A stretch of DNA of 64,000 nt from Pomphorhynchus laevis (GCA_012934845.2 WNNJ02003214.1:186001-250000), one strand, 5' to 3'; counted from the stretch's first letter, positions 45,661 through 58,288 are shown. The notes: generated by a model from the letters alone, not told the origin. A program made the numbers and translations.

Positions 45661-46594
45661 AATATAATATGATATTTGAAGTAAATTTGCATATTTACTT
45701 TAAATGATTTACTTCGTGATTTACATGCCGGTCGATGCTTAAACAAGAGAGATTTCGTTTAATCAGTTTATATTTTATGTTTTTTGTTTTAATAAATAGA
45801 TGTGCATGAATAAACACTTAATGAATTTTTCTATTTTGTTAAAATGTCCGAAAAATAACAATTGCGTACATACACAAAGCAAAAGATGGAAATTGTCAAT
45901 CTTGCATTGGTAATAATTTTCTAACAGTAAAACCTAAAACGTAAGAATATAATGTTGTATTAGTATTTTCGTATGAAAGGAATGCCCAGAATAAGAAATA
46001 AATAATAACGATGAGAGAAACAGGTTCGTTGAGAAAACTGTATCGAAAATACTTGCACGAAAACAAGTTGGAAATGCATAAACTAATGCTACTGTTGATG
46101 TAGGTAACCGTTTCCTTTTTAATATGAATGATCGAAGCTTTTGGTAGCTAATTAAGTTAACTTTATATGATAATTAATTTATTATGATAATTTTAAAATG
46201 TTATATTTTAAATGCAAAAGAATATAATGTTTGAATTTTCATCAATGAAAATTGCTAAGAATGAGTTCATTATTTCAATTCGTTATTCGAGCAAATATTT
46301 AAAAAATTAAAGACTAAGATTATTTCAGTGTATCTATCACTAAATTAAAACCTTTGCGATTTAAGAAACCATTAAAGATATCTTTATATTTAAAAATCAA
46401 TTCGAATTTGGCAATTTAATTGTGTAAAAATTTATAAGAAATGATAATATAATATTATAATAATATTAAATGATAATTTAATATTATATATTAAATATTT
46501 GTAAGAAAAAATAACATGGAATTTAATCTTTTAAATCTACATTTCTGTTTTCAATTATAATAATTATTTCAATTATAATATAATATACGTATAG

Positions 46595-46736
46595 CATTTT
46601 GGGTTTATTCACAAGATCCCCACTTTGTGATTTTAAAAGAGATCAAGTAAAATGGAAGAAGCAATACAGGCAACTTTATGATATTTCGTTAGTCTCTATC
46701 AGCATAATCAGCAAAATATCAGGAGCGAAATACTGA
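46595..46736 (+). CDS. Possible terminal exon, unknown product
   Basis: Following acceptor acgtatag, 46 codons read LGLFTRSPLCDFKRDQVKWK and KQYRQLYDISLV before a TGA. Composition is protein-like and more balanced than the surrounding DNA. It would be entered in phase 2. No partner exon was identified. Confidence 0.33.
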
Positions 46737-47401
46737 TTGCTTATCCTATGAAGCTAAAGAATAATTGTGTTAAATGTAACTAAAAGCGTAATAGAAAATT
46801 TAATAAAAAGAAAATAAATTTTAGATTGTTTATCTAATAAAATGTAATTGTTAATTTTACTGTAAAGTTATTTATGTAAATTTGTTTTTTTTTCTCTGCT
46901 TGTTTTCTTTAAGTTTAAAAACAAAAAGGATTTTGCGTAGAAAAAAATTATATTTATAATTAATAAAATACCTCAATAAAATATATTGAATAAATAATTT
47001 TTGTTTTACTGAGATCATATGACGGATCACATTTAGTGCAAATGCTTTTGACTGATATTCGAGTAAACTCATTTACTAAAATGTCATTCTCGTAAAATAG
47101 GAATCAAATAATAATTGCGAAATATCTTTAAAACGTAAAATAAATTAATTGAATTTGAAAATGAATAATCGTCAATAGATTAATATTCGTAATTATAATG
47201 CTGTTTGGTAATAAAGAATAAATGTAATTTTAAAATCGTAAGTATAAAAATGATTAACTTATAATAAAAAATTATATTATAATTATATAATATAATTTTT
47301 TTAAAGAAAATATTTATTACACAAAATTACATTGAACACACGACAAATCAAATAGTCAAATACTAGACAAAACGTTTGACCTCATTATAAATATATTCTA
47401 A

Positions 47402-47920
47402 CTATATCTCTTCAGACCTCTGACGACGGCATCGAAAACACCAAGAATTTGATTTTATTAGACCAAACCCGATCTTTCGACGTAACGCAGTGATACAATC
47501 ACTGTAGTTATTGTCCCCTCTTAAAGCCTGTATTGACGCTATTCTCTTAAGCAATGCATGTGACTCTCTACTGATTCCGCCAGACGATGAAAAAATAACC
47601 GGAATAAATGAAGCACGATCGACCCTAGATACTCGCTCTAAATATTTGGCCTGCTTTCTGTTGTGATGATACTCAAACAAACTATGAGGGCTTCGATTGG
47701 CATACGATGGAGCATGAACGTTATAAACGCAAATGTCTAGAAAAGACCGCTCTGTCGAATCCCCGTACAAACCACTGCATGCAACATAAAGGCGTGTATT
47801 CATATCGTTACACGTTGTTATTCTATCAAAATTGTAAGAAGACTCAACAGGAAGTAGGACCGGCTCAATTTCAATAGCCTTACATGTTGCAGATAACATA
47901 CCTGCAATAATGTCGTGCAA
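47402..47920 (-). pseudogene. LINE C-terminal domain fragment, well preserved
   Basis: An uninterrupted 172-codon minus-strand frame shows MHDIIAGMLSATCKAIEIEP, RLYVACSGLYGD, ERSFLDICVYNVHAPSYANR, KQAKYLERVSRVDRASFIPV, IFSSSGGIS and LRRKIGFGLIKSN. These blocks match the end of an invertebrate retroelement polyprotein family (RHNEIRD..., FFDVRVFNPHAPS..., STTGGM..., blocks as I recall them). The fragment is a standalone piece with no RT next to it. It lacks stops, so it may be a fairly young insertion or a domesticated remnant. The domain also occurs at 15943-16314. Confidence 0.72.
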
Positions 47921-48439
47921 TTTATATTATATTATATAATGAATATAATTATTACCAGTAAGGGTTAATGCTTTATGATAATTTTGAATTTTAATGCTCA
48001 GGTTTGACCTACTTTGAAATAATTTGCTATTTTATTTCTAGTAGTATGTAATAAAACCTTAAAATACATACTAAATATTGTTTAGATTTACCGTATGTAT
48101 AATTGTTACTGCGAACATACAACAATTTATTAACGGTAACTATCTATTTGAGCACATTCTTTTGAAATTGTGTGGCACGTTCATTAATATTTAATCTATT
48201 TAATTTAGAACAAAACAAGATCATTAACTGTTCAAGCCATGACCATGATGTTTGTCAAGGTACTCACAAAATGATGTGTATTTTTTAAATTAATATATTT
48301 ATTTTAAAAGATTTTATATTTTAAATATTTGATTTTGATGATCTATTTTTCTTTATTGCATTATGGGAAAAGGATACATAAAGAAAACTTTTAATTTTTA
48401 TATTTAGAAAAAAATCTATCAGAAAAATTGTATTTTTTT

Positions 48440-48468
48440 CTGATGATGTTAACAAAAGTTAGCGAAAT
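48440..48468 (+). ncRNA. Hammerhead-like ribozyme motif
   Basis: CTGATGA, a stem built on TAAC/GTTA around AAAA, then GC and GAAATATT. The downstream tail (CTTCGGCCTC, CAATATTTTTATCAA) resembles the tails after the copies at 481 and 14448, so it is another PLE 3' end fragment. Confidence 0.45.
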
Positions 48469-48657
48469 ATTAAAATTAAAAGTTTTTCTTCGGCCTCACA
48501 AAACTCAATATTTTTATCAAAAATTTATGATTAAATCAAAACATGATTAGCAACGGAATTTTAGGAATTATTTATTGTTTCAAAACGATTATTATTTTGA
48601 AAATATATTATTGTTTTAAAAATATCATAAATGTGATAGATTTAGTGTATCGTCAAA

Positions 48658-48800
48658 ACATAGCTGATAGATTAAAAAGCTGACAGGTTAAATAGCTGAC
48701 AGATTAAAGAGCTGACAGATTAAAGAGCTGACAGATTAAATAGCTGATTGATTAAATAGTTAACTGATAAAATAACTGAATGATTAAATAGCTGACAAAA
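48658..48800. repeat. Minisatellite of 16-17 bp units
   Basis: About eight units of the form AGCTGACAGATTAAA(T/G) lie in tandem, becoming less regular towards the right end. Confidence 0.8.
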
Positions 48801-49079
48801 TAAATACGTCTTGAGATGCCAAAAGCATTACATATAATGTTTTATGTTTAGCTACATTGAGGGAGAATAATATCCTGTTACAAATTATAAACTACTACTC
48901 GCCTTTTCTAAAATTCAGATAATTAATGCATTGTATGCTTTCAATTATTTTTTCAATGCGAAATAACATGTGAAAGCCAACAAACAGATAAACGATGAAG
49001 TTTAATTTATAGTAAAAATATATAAATTTACTTAGCTAACATTTATATAAATAAATTACAAAGGAATGTTTACATATTC

Positions 49080-49790
49080 GAGAAATACTATGAACTTAAA
49101 CACTATTAAAATAACATTATTAAAATATACAAATATATAAACAAATATTGTTATAATATTTATTTATAATGATTTTGATATTATATAATATAATAGGAAA
49201 TTTTGTTATAATAAAAAATAACGCATTCTTATATTAAAATATACAAATACAAATAAATATTGTTATAATATTTCTTAATAATGATTTTGATATTATATAA
49301 TATAATATTAATTTTGTTATATCAAAAATAACACATTCTTATATAAAAATATTCAAATATATAAATAAATATTGTTTTAATATTTGTTTAAATGACTACA
49401 ATATTATATAATATAATATTAATTTTGTTAATTCAAAAGTAGCAAATTATTATATTAATGAAGAATACCATGAATATAGCATACCCGTATTTAATTATTG
49501 GATAACATCATTAAAAATCTAAAATGCTATAAAATATTGTATGATATAATAGTAATTTTGTTATTTAAAAAATAACGCATTCTTATATTAAAATATACAA
49601 ATATATAAATAAATATTGTTATAATATTTGTTTATAATGACTTTGATATTATATAATATAATATTAATTTTGTTATTTCAAAAGTAACACATTCTTATAT
49701 ACAAATATAGAAATATATAAGCAACTATTGTTTTTATATTTGTTTAAATGACTACAGTATTATATAATATTGATTTTTTAATTTAAATAA
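49080..49790. repeat. Minisatellite of about 115-bp AT-rich units
   Basis: Recurring order: AACGCATTCTTATATTAAAA, then AATAAATATTGTTATAATAT, then a GATATTATATAATATAATAT block ending TTAATTTTGTTAT. Five to six units are visible, with one interrupted around 49450-49560. Confidence 0.75.
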
Positions 49791-49844
49791 GAAAATTATT
49801 ATATAATTTTGTTATTATAAATATCATATTATTTTTATCCATAT

Positions 49845-49920
49845 GGTATAACTCGATTATATCGAGTTATACCACATGGTAAATAGTTATACCATATAAT
49901 CGGTTATCCCGATTATAAAC
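49845..49920. repeat. Two adjacent tight hairpins
   Basis: GGTATAACTCGAT/ATCGAGTTATACC (13 bp, 3-base loop, 49845-49873) is followed by ATAATCG/CGATTAT. They end the minisatellite block. Confidence 0.7.
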
Positions 49921-50731
49921 GGCAGATGATAAAAATTTTATTTATAAATAATCGATTAAGTTTACAGTTACGTAATTTTAATATACATTATCAAACTAGT
50001 TTATATACATTTGATATATTTATACAATATAAACTATTTGATATACATTTATCAAACTATCCAGGAATTAACATTTATATATTCTTAATAATTACTTTAT
50101 TAATATTACTAAATATTAACTTATGTCAATTTATTAATATTAACTTATTGACAAATTATCACTTACGGATAAGGTGTCGTGGAAACCACATATTAAGACT
50201 CTGATTCGCAATTGTCTTCTAAGAATATTTGTTTAAATATTATGCAACTATTGTTCAAATATAACGCGGAACATTCTTATATACAAATATAGAACAAATA
50301 TATTATACAAATATATATTTAATATATACAAATATATTACGCGGAATATAACGAAATTTAGATGTTTATTTGAAAGCACAGAGCAATTAAAACGAAGTTT
50401 TCTATATCGAGCTATTAAATACTTGAATTCTGTATAATCTACTAATTTGGTTTCTGATATGTTAATTGTAAATATATTTTATAAGTTTTTAAATGTTGTA
50501 AGGTTGGCTACCTACATCTTTTAACAATAGAAGCAAAGATATATGCTTCTTTATATTCAAAAATGGCTTTTTCATTCATTATAAATTATTAATAATTAAG
50601 AATTTATAATTAACTATGATATTTTTGGCATTCCAATATTACTTTTATTATTTTGATTACGTTTCATCAATCAGCAATAATAAAGTAATTATATATTTAA
50701 ATATATTTACAAGAACTATAAATATTTTCAG

Positions 50732-50950
50732 GCTAATTAACAAATTATTGTTTCGAAAATTAATAATCAATCTGATAGTTGAATTAGCATGCAATAACAA
50801 ATTAATAAAAAATGATAAATCGAGTTATGAAAGTGTGAAACACATTATATTTGCTTATATGGATTTTATTTTAGCTATAGATTTACTTGATCTGTACATA
50901 CCTGAAAAGATAAAGCAACCTGATCAAAGTAATCGTATACCTCTCATTAG
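50732..50950 (+). CDS. Exon of an unidentified plus-strand gene
   Basis: Acceptor ataaatattttcag and donor ATTAG|gtaatc bound 219 bp open in one frame (phase 2 in, phase 2 out). The peptide includes KSSYESVKHIIFAYMDFILA and IDLLDLYIPEKIKQPDQSNR, helical and typical of a folded protein. I do not recognise the family. The exons at 53159 and 53664 may belong to the same gene, but their phases need further exons between. Confidence 0.45.
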
Positions 50951-50954
50951 GTAA

Positions 50955-51640
50955 TCAAGGTTTGAGTATAGCTAAAATACCACATTATTTTTTCCATTAA
51001 GTATTATCTTTCATTATCATAAATTAATGTTAAGCTTTTTCTTTCGATAATTTAAGTATTAAAAATATACGAAATTATTGCTTTTATAAAAGTTTAATTT
51101 AATTATATTCATATCCATGTTGATCATTTTATTATAAAAGTAAAAGAACCACAAATCATTCCGAATTTTAGTCAGAAAATGCTGACATCGTTCTAAAAAT
51201 AAAAGTTAAACTGTTAAACTGTTTAACTTTTTGAACAGTTTATTGAACAGTTTATTGAACTGCTTTCAACTTTATTTTCTGGACAATGTCGGCAGGTGCT
51301 AACGAACATTTGAAAATTTAATTTTAATTTTATCGTTGATGTTCCTCTTTTAATGAATATTTTATCATATTCATTTCTCCTTTTATTTTCTCGAATTTTG
51401 ATAATAAAATTCGTCTGTATTTTGTGTTGTTAAACAGTAGGTATTCAGTTAGTGATTTTATTATATTTGGTAACAATGATAATTTTATAATTTATATAAG
51501 CATTTTTATCAAAAAATGCTTATAAATAATGCTTATTCATTTTTAAATTAAAAAATTATCAGATATATATCCATCCTGATCTGTATTTAAATTTTTTAAT
51601 TACCAGGATCTATCAGGTATAGTTGAACGAAAACAAAAAT
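50955..51640. other. AT-rich DNA with GAACAGTTTATT repeats
   Basis: Short repeats of GTTAAACTG, GAACAGTTTATT around 51205-51260 form imperfect hairpins. Nothing else is recognised. Confidence 0.5.
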
Positions 51641-51651
51641 TATTTTGATAT

Positions 51652-51679
51652 TTCGCTAGTAACTACTAGCATCTTCAGA
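51652..51679 (-). ncRNA. Hammerhead-like motif with perfect 7-bp stem
   Basis: On the minus strand CTGAAGA, T, then GCTAGTA/TACTAGC around GT, then GAAATATC. This is the cleanest stem among the solitary copies. A second CTGAAGAT box lies about 40 bases away on the same strand. Confidence 0.5.
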
Positions 51680-51689
51680 AAATTCTCAG

Positions 51690-53150
51690 ATAATTAATTC
51701 TCAGAAAATCATCTTCAGAAAATTTTCAAAACCTGATAGTTTCTGGATCTTTAAAAATAAATATTTAAAAGTAATGATTAGAATATTTATTTTCCATGTA
51801 ATTTCAAAATTATTTCTTTAATCGAAACTAAACTTTTTAAAACTATTTATATAATACAGGAGGCTTCTCATTACTGAATTTACGACAAAATTACGTAATT
51901 TGTAAAAATTTCAACTAAACATATTTTTATCAAAGAACAAGTTAATACGCATAAATATGTATTGAATAACAAATTTAATAATTTGTTATTAATAAACAAA
52001 TTAATTCGTATATTTAATGTTTTGTGGGTGAAAAGGGAAATATTAAATTAGCTAATTTATCAAGTAATAATTTAATTAATTTGTTTATAAAATTAAATAA
52101 ATAAATAATCTAATAAATTAATAATAATTAATTTCAAATATAATGAACGAACGTTACAGCTAAGTTTTACGTTTTACAGCTAAGTATCACAAGAATATGT
52201 TAATATGTTAATATCACAAGAATATGTTATTGAAAAAATATTGAAAAATAATTAAAATAATTCAAATAGTTGAAAAGCTTATTGTTATTTTTCGATAAAA
52301 GCAATTGCATTTGCTAATCGTATATATCTTATTGTTAAATTCAATTACATTTGATAATTTAATTAAAATGGTGTTAAACAAATTATTTAAATTCGAAATC
52401 GTACAAGCAAATAACTACCTATATTGATCGAAATAAACGTAAAAACTAGTTATTATGATTTTTGTAACTATTTCGTAAAGAAAAATTAGTTTTTTTTAAA
52501 CAATTTTGTTCATTCCATAAAACATTATTATTTTTTATTGTTTAAATTTATTTTTATAAAAGTAAACTGCATTAAAAAATAAGGCTTTTTGACTGACCTT
52601 ATTCAGATATTTATTTATTATATATCATAAATATTTATTTATAATTAATATTTATTTAATATTATTTATAATATTTATTAATAGATATCATAAATATTTA
52701 TTTATTTTTATTTATTACTTAAATATAACGATATATTCCAAACACCGTTATTTATTTGCGGTTTATCGCTCGTTAGCTCGCAAATTCGAGGATTTTGTTC
52801 TCAACTTTTTCATAAATGAATTTATTTATAAATTATTCATAAATTTATAAATTATTTATTTATTTTGTGAATTTATTACGCTGACATTTGCATTAATAAT
52901 TTAAAATAAAAAAATCAATAAAAATAAAATATTTTTTAGTGTGCGAATAATATCACTCATGGGTGTTTTAAAAGTGAATTAATAGCGCGGATGTTTGGGA
53001 TTTGCGGGAGGTAAAGAAACTTAAATTTATTAAAAATTATAACCTGAATATAAATTATGCCTGATATATAATTATATCCTTGCAATTAATTGTTAATTAA
53101 AAATATTTGATAGTTCATTAATCAAGCCAATCATCTCATCCTCAGAATTA
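51690..53150. other. AT-rich intergenic or intronic DNA
   Basis: Repeated ATAAATATTTATTTATAATT words around 52610-52700, a less AT-rich patch near 52740-52810. No gene or element is recognised. Confidence 0.5.
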
Positions 53151-53158
53151 ATTGTTAG

Positions 53159-53267
53159 CGATTACTCTTCTGAAGGAAATCTTTCCAAAGATTATTGAAT
53201 ATGATTGTGACACATACGTGACATTGGCAAGTGTAATTTTGCTTATGAAGATGAAATTTAAGATCAG
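53159..53267 (+). CDS. Exon-like segment, unidentified protein
   Basis: The frame after attgttag reads ITLLKEIFPKIIEYDCDTYV and TLASVILLMKMKFKI, ending at ATCAG|gtagat. The helical, hydrophobic-charged pattern is convincing as protein. Incoming phase 1, outgoing phase 2. No family is recognised, and the joining exons are not certain. Confidence 0.42.
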
Positions 53268-53469
53268 GTAGATAGTTAAGATCAGGTAGGTAAAAAAATT
53301 GTAAAAATTAATAAAGCAATAAGTTACAATCAATTTTCAATTTTTAAAATGTATAACTTAAAATTTGATTAATACAAAATGTGGTTTAAAATAAGTTAGA
53401 AAATATTCTATACAAATATTTCATTGGTCGGTTTCATATTTTCCTGGTGTGATTCTTTCAATCTTATCA

Positions 53470-53590
53470 GTATCACTGTACACTACAATTAGCGTGGTTG
53501 AACCTCATCAGTAGTGAGCCCACGCCCACATTTCGTGTTTCGGTTCTGCTACTGTGCCTGCTGAATTCCTTGTCGCCGAAATGCTGGTTA
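53470..53590 (-). repeat. Diverged copy of the 370-bp SINE-like repeat
   Basis: On the minus strand: ACCGAAACACGAAA, GCGTGGG, CTCACTACTGATGAGG, CCACGC, TTGTAGTGTACAGTG, in the same order as at 4830-4900. The hairpin stem carries a paired A-T to G-C change relative to the 4.8-kb copies. Confidence 0.7.
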
Positions 53591-53663
53591 TATTTGGCTT
53601 AAATACACTTAAAAAACCTATGTTTAAATCATATTCAATAACGTTAATTTTGTTACATTTCAG

Positions 53664-53944
53664 TGTTTAAAAAACCTTTGAATGTCATATATTACGTTTT
53701 CATAAACAGAAAGCTTTTACAATTTAGTACTATGTGCACAAAGCTCATTATACAATCTTCATTCTCATTGTCAACAACATTTAAAATCGATACGAAAGTA
53801 TCACATTTAAATTGGAAATTGTTGAGTATCGATATGGATAAAGCAACGACATTGGAAATAATATTAAATGGATTTAACAAGACCCTCGATATTAAACAGG
53901 AAAAACATAAACCTAGTACTATCATTACACAATCAACAAGCAAG
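53664..53944 (+). CDS. Exon of an unidentified plus-strand gene
   Basis: A strong acceptor (gttacatttcag) and donor (AGCAAG|gtaatc) bound 281 bp open in one frame (phase 1 in, phase 0 out). The peptide includes MCTKLIIQSSFSLSTTFKID, TKVSHLNWKLLSIDMDKATT and KQEKHKPSTIITQS. Alternating beta-like strands are visible. A short LNWKL word is faintly reminiscent of COMM domains, which is not enough for assignment. It is one of the better exon candidates outside the DLC-like gene. Confidence 0.5.
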
Positions 53945-53949
53945 GTAAT

Positions 53950-55825
53950 CAATTAATAGTTTAAAAACAACTTTCTTAGAGCAACTCTATTTTACCTAAT
54001 TACATATTTATTATGATTTATTTAAAATAATATAATATTATAATACAATACTGAGACAATTTATTATGATATTAAAACGTTTTCATCACTGTTTTGTTTT
54101 AGCAATTAAGATATTACTTTATAAAAATTGTAAAATAGACTAGACGATATTCGAATATTTGTCTTATTAATACTGTATTGATTATATAATTGTATATTTA
54201 ATATTTAAAATTATAAATAATATTATATTTAATATAATGAATATTATAATATTATACTATTCCATATTAATGACTGTAACAATTAAATTTATTGAAAAAA
54301 TTACATTACTTTGCAATCAATACAAATATTACTTAAATGAATTTACGGTTAATTAACTAATTAACAGTAATTAACGTTTAAATATAAATTAAATTAATTA
54401 CTCTGATCCTCCAATGTTCACTTCAGTTTATACCATAATTCATATTGTTTAAAGAACAAATGAATTAGTTTTCAATTGGCATACCATTAATTTGCAATAA
54501 AAGTATATGTTGTTTTGGGTGTTTTAATATAAATTGCAATGTTAATTAAAATGTGAGTTAAAATGTAGTTTTATTAATATATTAACATTGATAATAAATC
54601 ATAATTTATATTTATACGGTTTTTATATGTCAATTGTTAAACATAATTAACAATTTTACTTAGTTATAGCATACTAGATCTCATAAAACGCCGATAGGTT
54701 TTAAACAGGTTCTCGGAGAAACAAAAAAGGCAGATAGTTTCTCGGAAAAATATTTTGTACTTCGCAAAGCTGTTAAATTTTGATATCAGATCAGTCGCTA
54801 AATTCCTGATTTATACGATTGAAAATGATCATAAACTTCACTCGTATTAAGAATGCGTATTAAGAATGGTCGGAATCGTTCATTATTTTGATAGCTTGAT
54901 GATAGCTTATTTTAGCATTTAGAAAATAGTGATTCTTCGTCATATAAAATGGTATTTTAAAAGTTAATTGAAAGAGCGCAAAGTTAAAGAAATCTCTAAA
55001 CTTTTATTTTTTTTGAAAAAAATTAATATTGTGCAAATACTAGTTATTTAGCAATTATCAATTTTGCATGATTCGGTATTTAAGTTCATTTCTAGAAATT
55101 TTTATCTGAGCTCAATATTGAGACTCTTAGAATTCCAGACGCGTTTTGAGAAAATTATTTAAATCAAAGTATGGTATTTATTCGTTTATTTTAATCGTGA
55201 TAGGTCGAATATGGATATTTGATAAATTGTAGTGAAGCGAATCGTGATTGATATTATTTTAAAAGAAAAATCAAATTATCAGTACCACCACACAAAGGGC
55301 TATCATCTGAGCTTGTCAAGTTCAGGCAGTTATATTGTATACTACGTATTTGATGTTTACTTTTAGTTTATTATCTAATTTTATTTATGAATTAATTTTA
55401 ATTTTTAATTAATTAATTTATTTATCTATATTTTTATTTATAAATTATTAATTAAATGTTTATTATAGTTTATTAATGTTTGTTAGAAACAAATTTGAAA
55501 TATAAAACAAATTTGTTGTTACTTATTTATTTGTTATTTACCATTAATTTTATAAATCATGATTTGCTTTTGTGTTAAAGTGAACTTTCTTGAGGTTAAT
55601 GGGCATTATAGACACGATCAATTTATTGCAGAAGAAAGTGCTAGCTTTAGACGATAGCGTCATTATCAATTAACTTGTTTTAGTTTAATAATTAATTTAA
55701 TCTTATTCACTTTTTATTTATTTATAAATAATTAATGTTAATTGATGATGTTATTGTAATGAACATTATCAATAACATTAGTTAATGTTATTCAATATGT
55801 AAAAATACATTTTATTTGATTGAAA
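53950..55825. other. AT-rich intergenic DNA, nothing recognised
   Basis: Low-complexity AT-rich sequence with a slightly less AT-rich patch at 54660-54900. No exon-like frame with splice sites and no known element was found. Confidence 0.55.
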
Positions 55826-55828
55826 AAA

Positions 55829-55887
55829 AACAGCTAGACAATCAAAATTTTTATTGACACAAAATCGAAAAAGGTTTATTCAAATTT
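55829..55887. repeat. Left 59-bp direct repeat flanking the LINE
   Basis: AACAGCTAGACAATCAAAAT and the following bases match 60369-60427 (AACAGCTGGACAATTAAAAT) along about 59 bases with scattered differences. The two repeats enclose the LINE exactly, so they may be an unusually long target-site duplication. Confidence 0.65.
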
Positions 55888-56324
55888 AAATATAAATAAA
55901 GATTTCCTTAATAACAGAACAAAACAGGATTAAATATGTAATACAGGAATAAATGATAATATTAAAGTAGAGAAATACGGCAACACCAGAAGATTTCAGC
56001 TGAGTTATCTTCTTATAATAACGGGCAAAGGGGATCAGGTACCTCCAGCCTACACCAGTGCGCCACCTTCCGTCTGAACCACTCATGGTCGTTCACACAC
56101 CTGAGGGTCTAATCGAGGCATACTATGGTAGGTAATCGCGAAATGATGAGCTTAAGAAAAATTGGTCTTTGCGCTAGAGGAAGACCTATAGAAAAGACTA
56201 ATTTCGAGATTGGCCAGGTACCCCGGAGGCGCACCTGAGCTTTCTCACTTAATGACAGATGCCAGGCCCGTTTCAGGGTCCATCTTGCTCACTTCAGTAC
56301 ACTCCTGAATTTAATAAAGTCTGG

Positions 56325-57246
56325 TCATGTCGACCATTTAACCTTAATGGTACATCCCAGGTATTTTACTCGATGTGTAAAGGAGGGTGATGGTTGATTG
56401 TTTAATATGAAATATAGGGCTGAGATTGCTAGTCTCTTTAGTTTTTTCTTTGTCGCAGGGGCACCAGTAAAAACAACCACCTGCGATTTAGAGGAATTGA
56501 GAATAAGATTGGGCGTGGATAGTTGGTATTTTAATCTTGAAAAAAGCGGTTGATGTCCGAGACTACAATTATGCATATAGGTTCAGAAAACAGGGCTGTG
56601 GTATAATCAGCATATACGACTAGATATCCATCGCGTTTAAATGTCTTAAAGTGTATGATAGAAGCAGCAAAATATAAGATAGGAGAAAGTATAGAACCTT
56701 GAGGCACACCTGTAATAGGGTATAACTGACAAGCATCAGGGTCATCTTCATAAAAGAACCGTTTGGTGTCAGCAGTAAATCCAGCCTGTTAACAATTCTC
56801 GAAGGCAACCCGAGGGACCTAATAGATGAGATATCAAAGGGAATGGAAATGCGGTCAAATGCAGCGGGAAAGTCAAGGAAAACAGCCACAACGAGCTAAT
56901 AACTATTGTCCTGACAGAACCAATACACCTCATCAACTGGCGAATGGACCAAGCGACCTTTAACAAACCCATGGAAACTTTGTGAGATTAAGTTACACCT
57001 ACTTAGATGGTTGCAAATTCTACGCTCAAGCGCTTTTTGGGATATGGAGAAAAGAGAGTTTTGTATCGAAACAGGACGCAGATCTTTTCGACATGATACG
57101 ACTTTTTTCTTTGCTAAAAATATTCTGCGGCTAATATAAATGTTGATTAAATCGGATGGTGACTCATCATCCGATGAGTCATTATCATGATCCGATGATG
57201 ATGAAGAAGTCACCATCCGAAGATATGACTTCTCTTCTCTGATCAA
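56325..57246 (-). pseudogene. LINE reverse transcriptase, broken
   Basis: Fragments read CRKDLRPVSIQNSLFSISQK, FHGFVKGRLVHSPVDEV, VVAVFLDFPAAFDRIS (motif A, Asp kept in LDFPAAFD) and SIRSLGLPSRIVNRL. GVPQGS-like and ADYTT traces follow, then LILNSSKSQVVVFTG and HRVKYLGCTIK. The catalytic YADD has become ADY. Alignment with the 63-kb copy shows the same words in order, confirming the family. Confidence 0.8.
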
Positions 57247-57665
57247 CCGTCAAAAGCTGATAAACACGAGAAGAGCGTAGGGCTTGGGATTTGAATGTAC
57301 TCAAAAGTATACCGCAGGCGTTCCGGATACCGGTAACCGATAAATCCATGCTCTTGAAGTCTCCCTGAAGCGGGATTGGTTGGGGGAGAATGAGTGGCTT
57401 CATAATTATGTAGGGTTAATGATTCCTCCAAAACTTAGTCAAGGTCTATGCACCCAATCTAACCTGATGCCTTCTCCTTCCAGCAGATAAACTTCTCCTT
57501 GAATATCTTCCAGAAGAAAGACTGAGATGGATTAAGACGAGCAATGCTAGCTCTATCTCTACTCAGCTGGAACCTATATATAGTGATCCAGTATTCTATT
57601 GAGAGATCCTGCTTTTGGGAAACAGAAATATTAGGAAGGTTTAGCGTTTTAGTTAGGACCTTAAA

Positions 57666-58113
57666 TTATGTTGGAATGGGATTGATTAAACGACCTTTAT
57701 AGGTGGTCGAAAAAATCGTGGTAGCTTGCGAAGAGAAATAGAAATTAAATCTGGTCAGACTCGCATTTGCTACGACTTTGAAGTGTCGAGTCGCTGCCTG
57801 GAAGAATGGTACTCTGATTGAATCACAGTGAAATCTTCTCCTCAGCAGCGTGTCTTTCTCTAATCGCCAGCGAGGTAAGTCATGCGAGGTTGACAGTTGT
57901 TGGTGCGACTGCTCAATACAGGTAGGCATTATAAAGCCAACTATCGTATAGCAGTAGTATGTCGAGGAGTGAATTTGTTTTTGTGCAATGAAAGATAGGG
58001 GCTGGTGATTTATGCATAAGATACACGTTCCTAGGTTTGTGGAGTGCTGCATTAATCCAACGACTAGTTATATCGTTGAATTCACTAAGTAACATGTCAT
58101 AGTCGCTACTCAA
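57666..58113 (-). pseudogene. LINE region between endonuclease and RT
   Basis: Two overlapping frames read LLSEFNDITSRWINAALHKP and DLPRWRLEKDTLLRRRF, words typical of the stretch between the endonuclease and the RT in LINEs with an EFN...W..AL pattern. The endonuclease core itself is not recognisable, apparently lost where the TA tract and foreign sequence lie. Confidence 0.5.
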
Positions 58114-58157
58114 TATACGGTCCAGGAGGTCACGGTTCTTGTGAATCTCTAACGGCC

Positions 58158-58288
<131 letters not shown>

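Noticed and set aside
40835-49790. CRISPR-like arrays
   Set aside because: The regular repeats are minisatellites with variable AT-rich units and no unique spacers; the genome is eukaryotic.
53664-53944. COMM-domain protein exon
   Set aside because: Only a short LNWKL-like word is shared; not enough for a family call.
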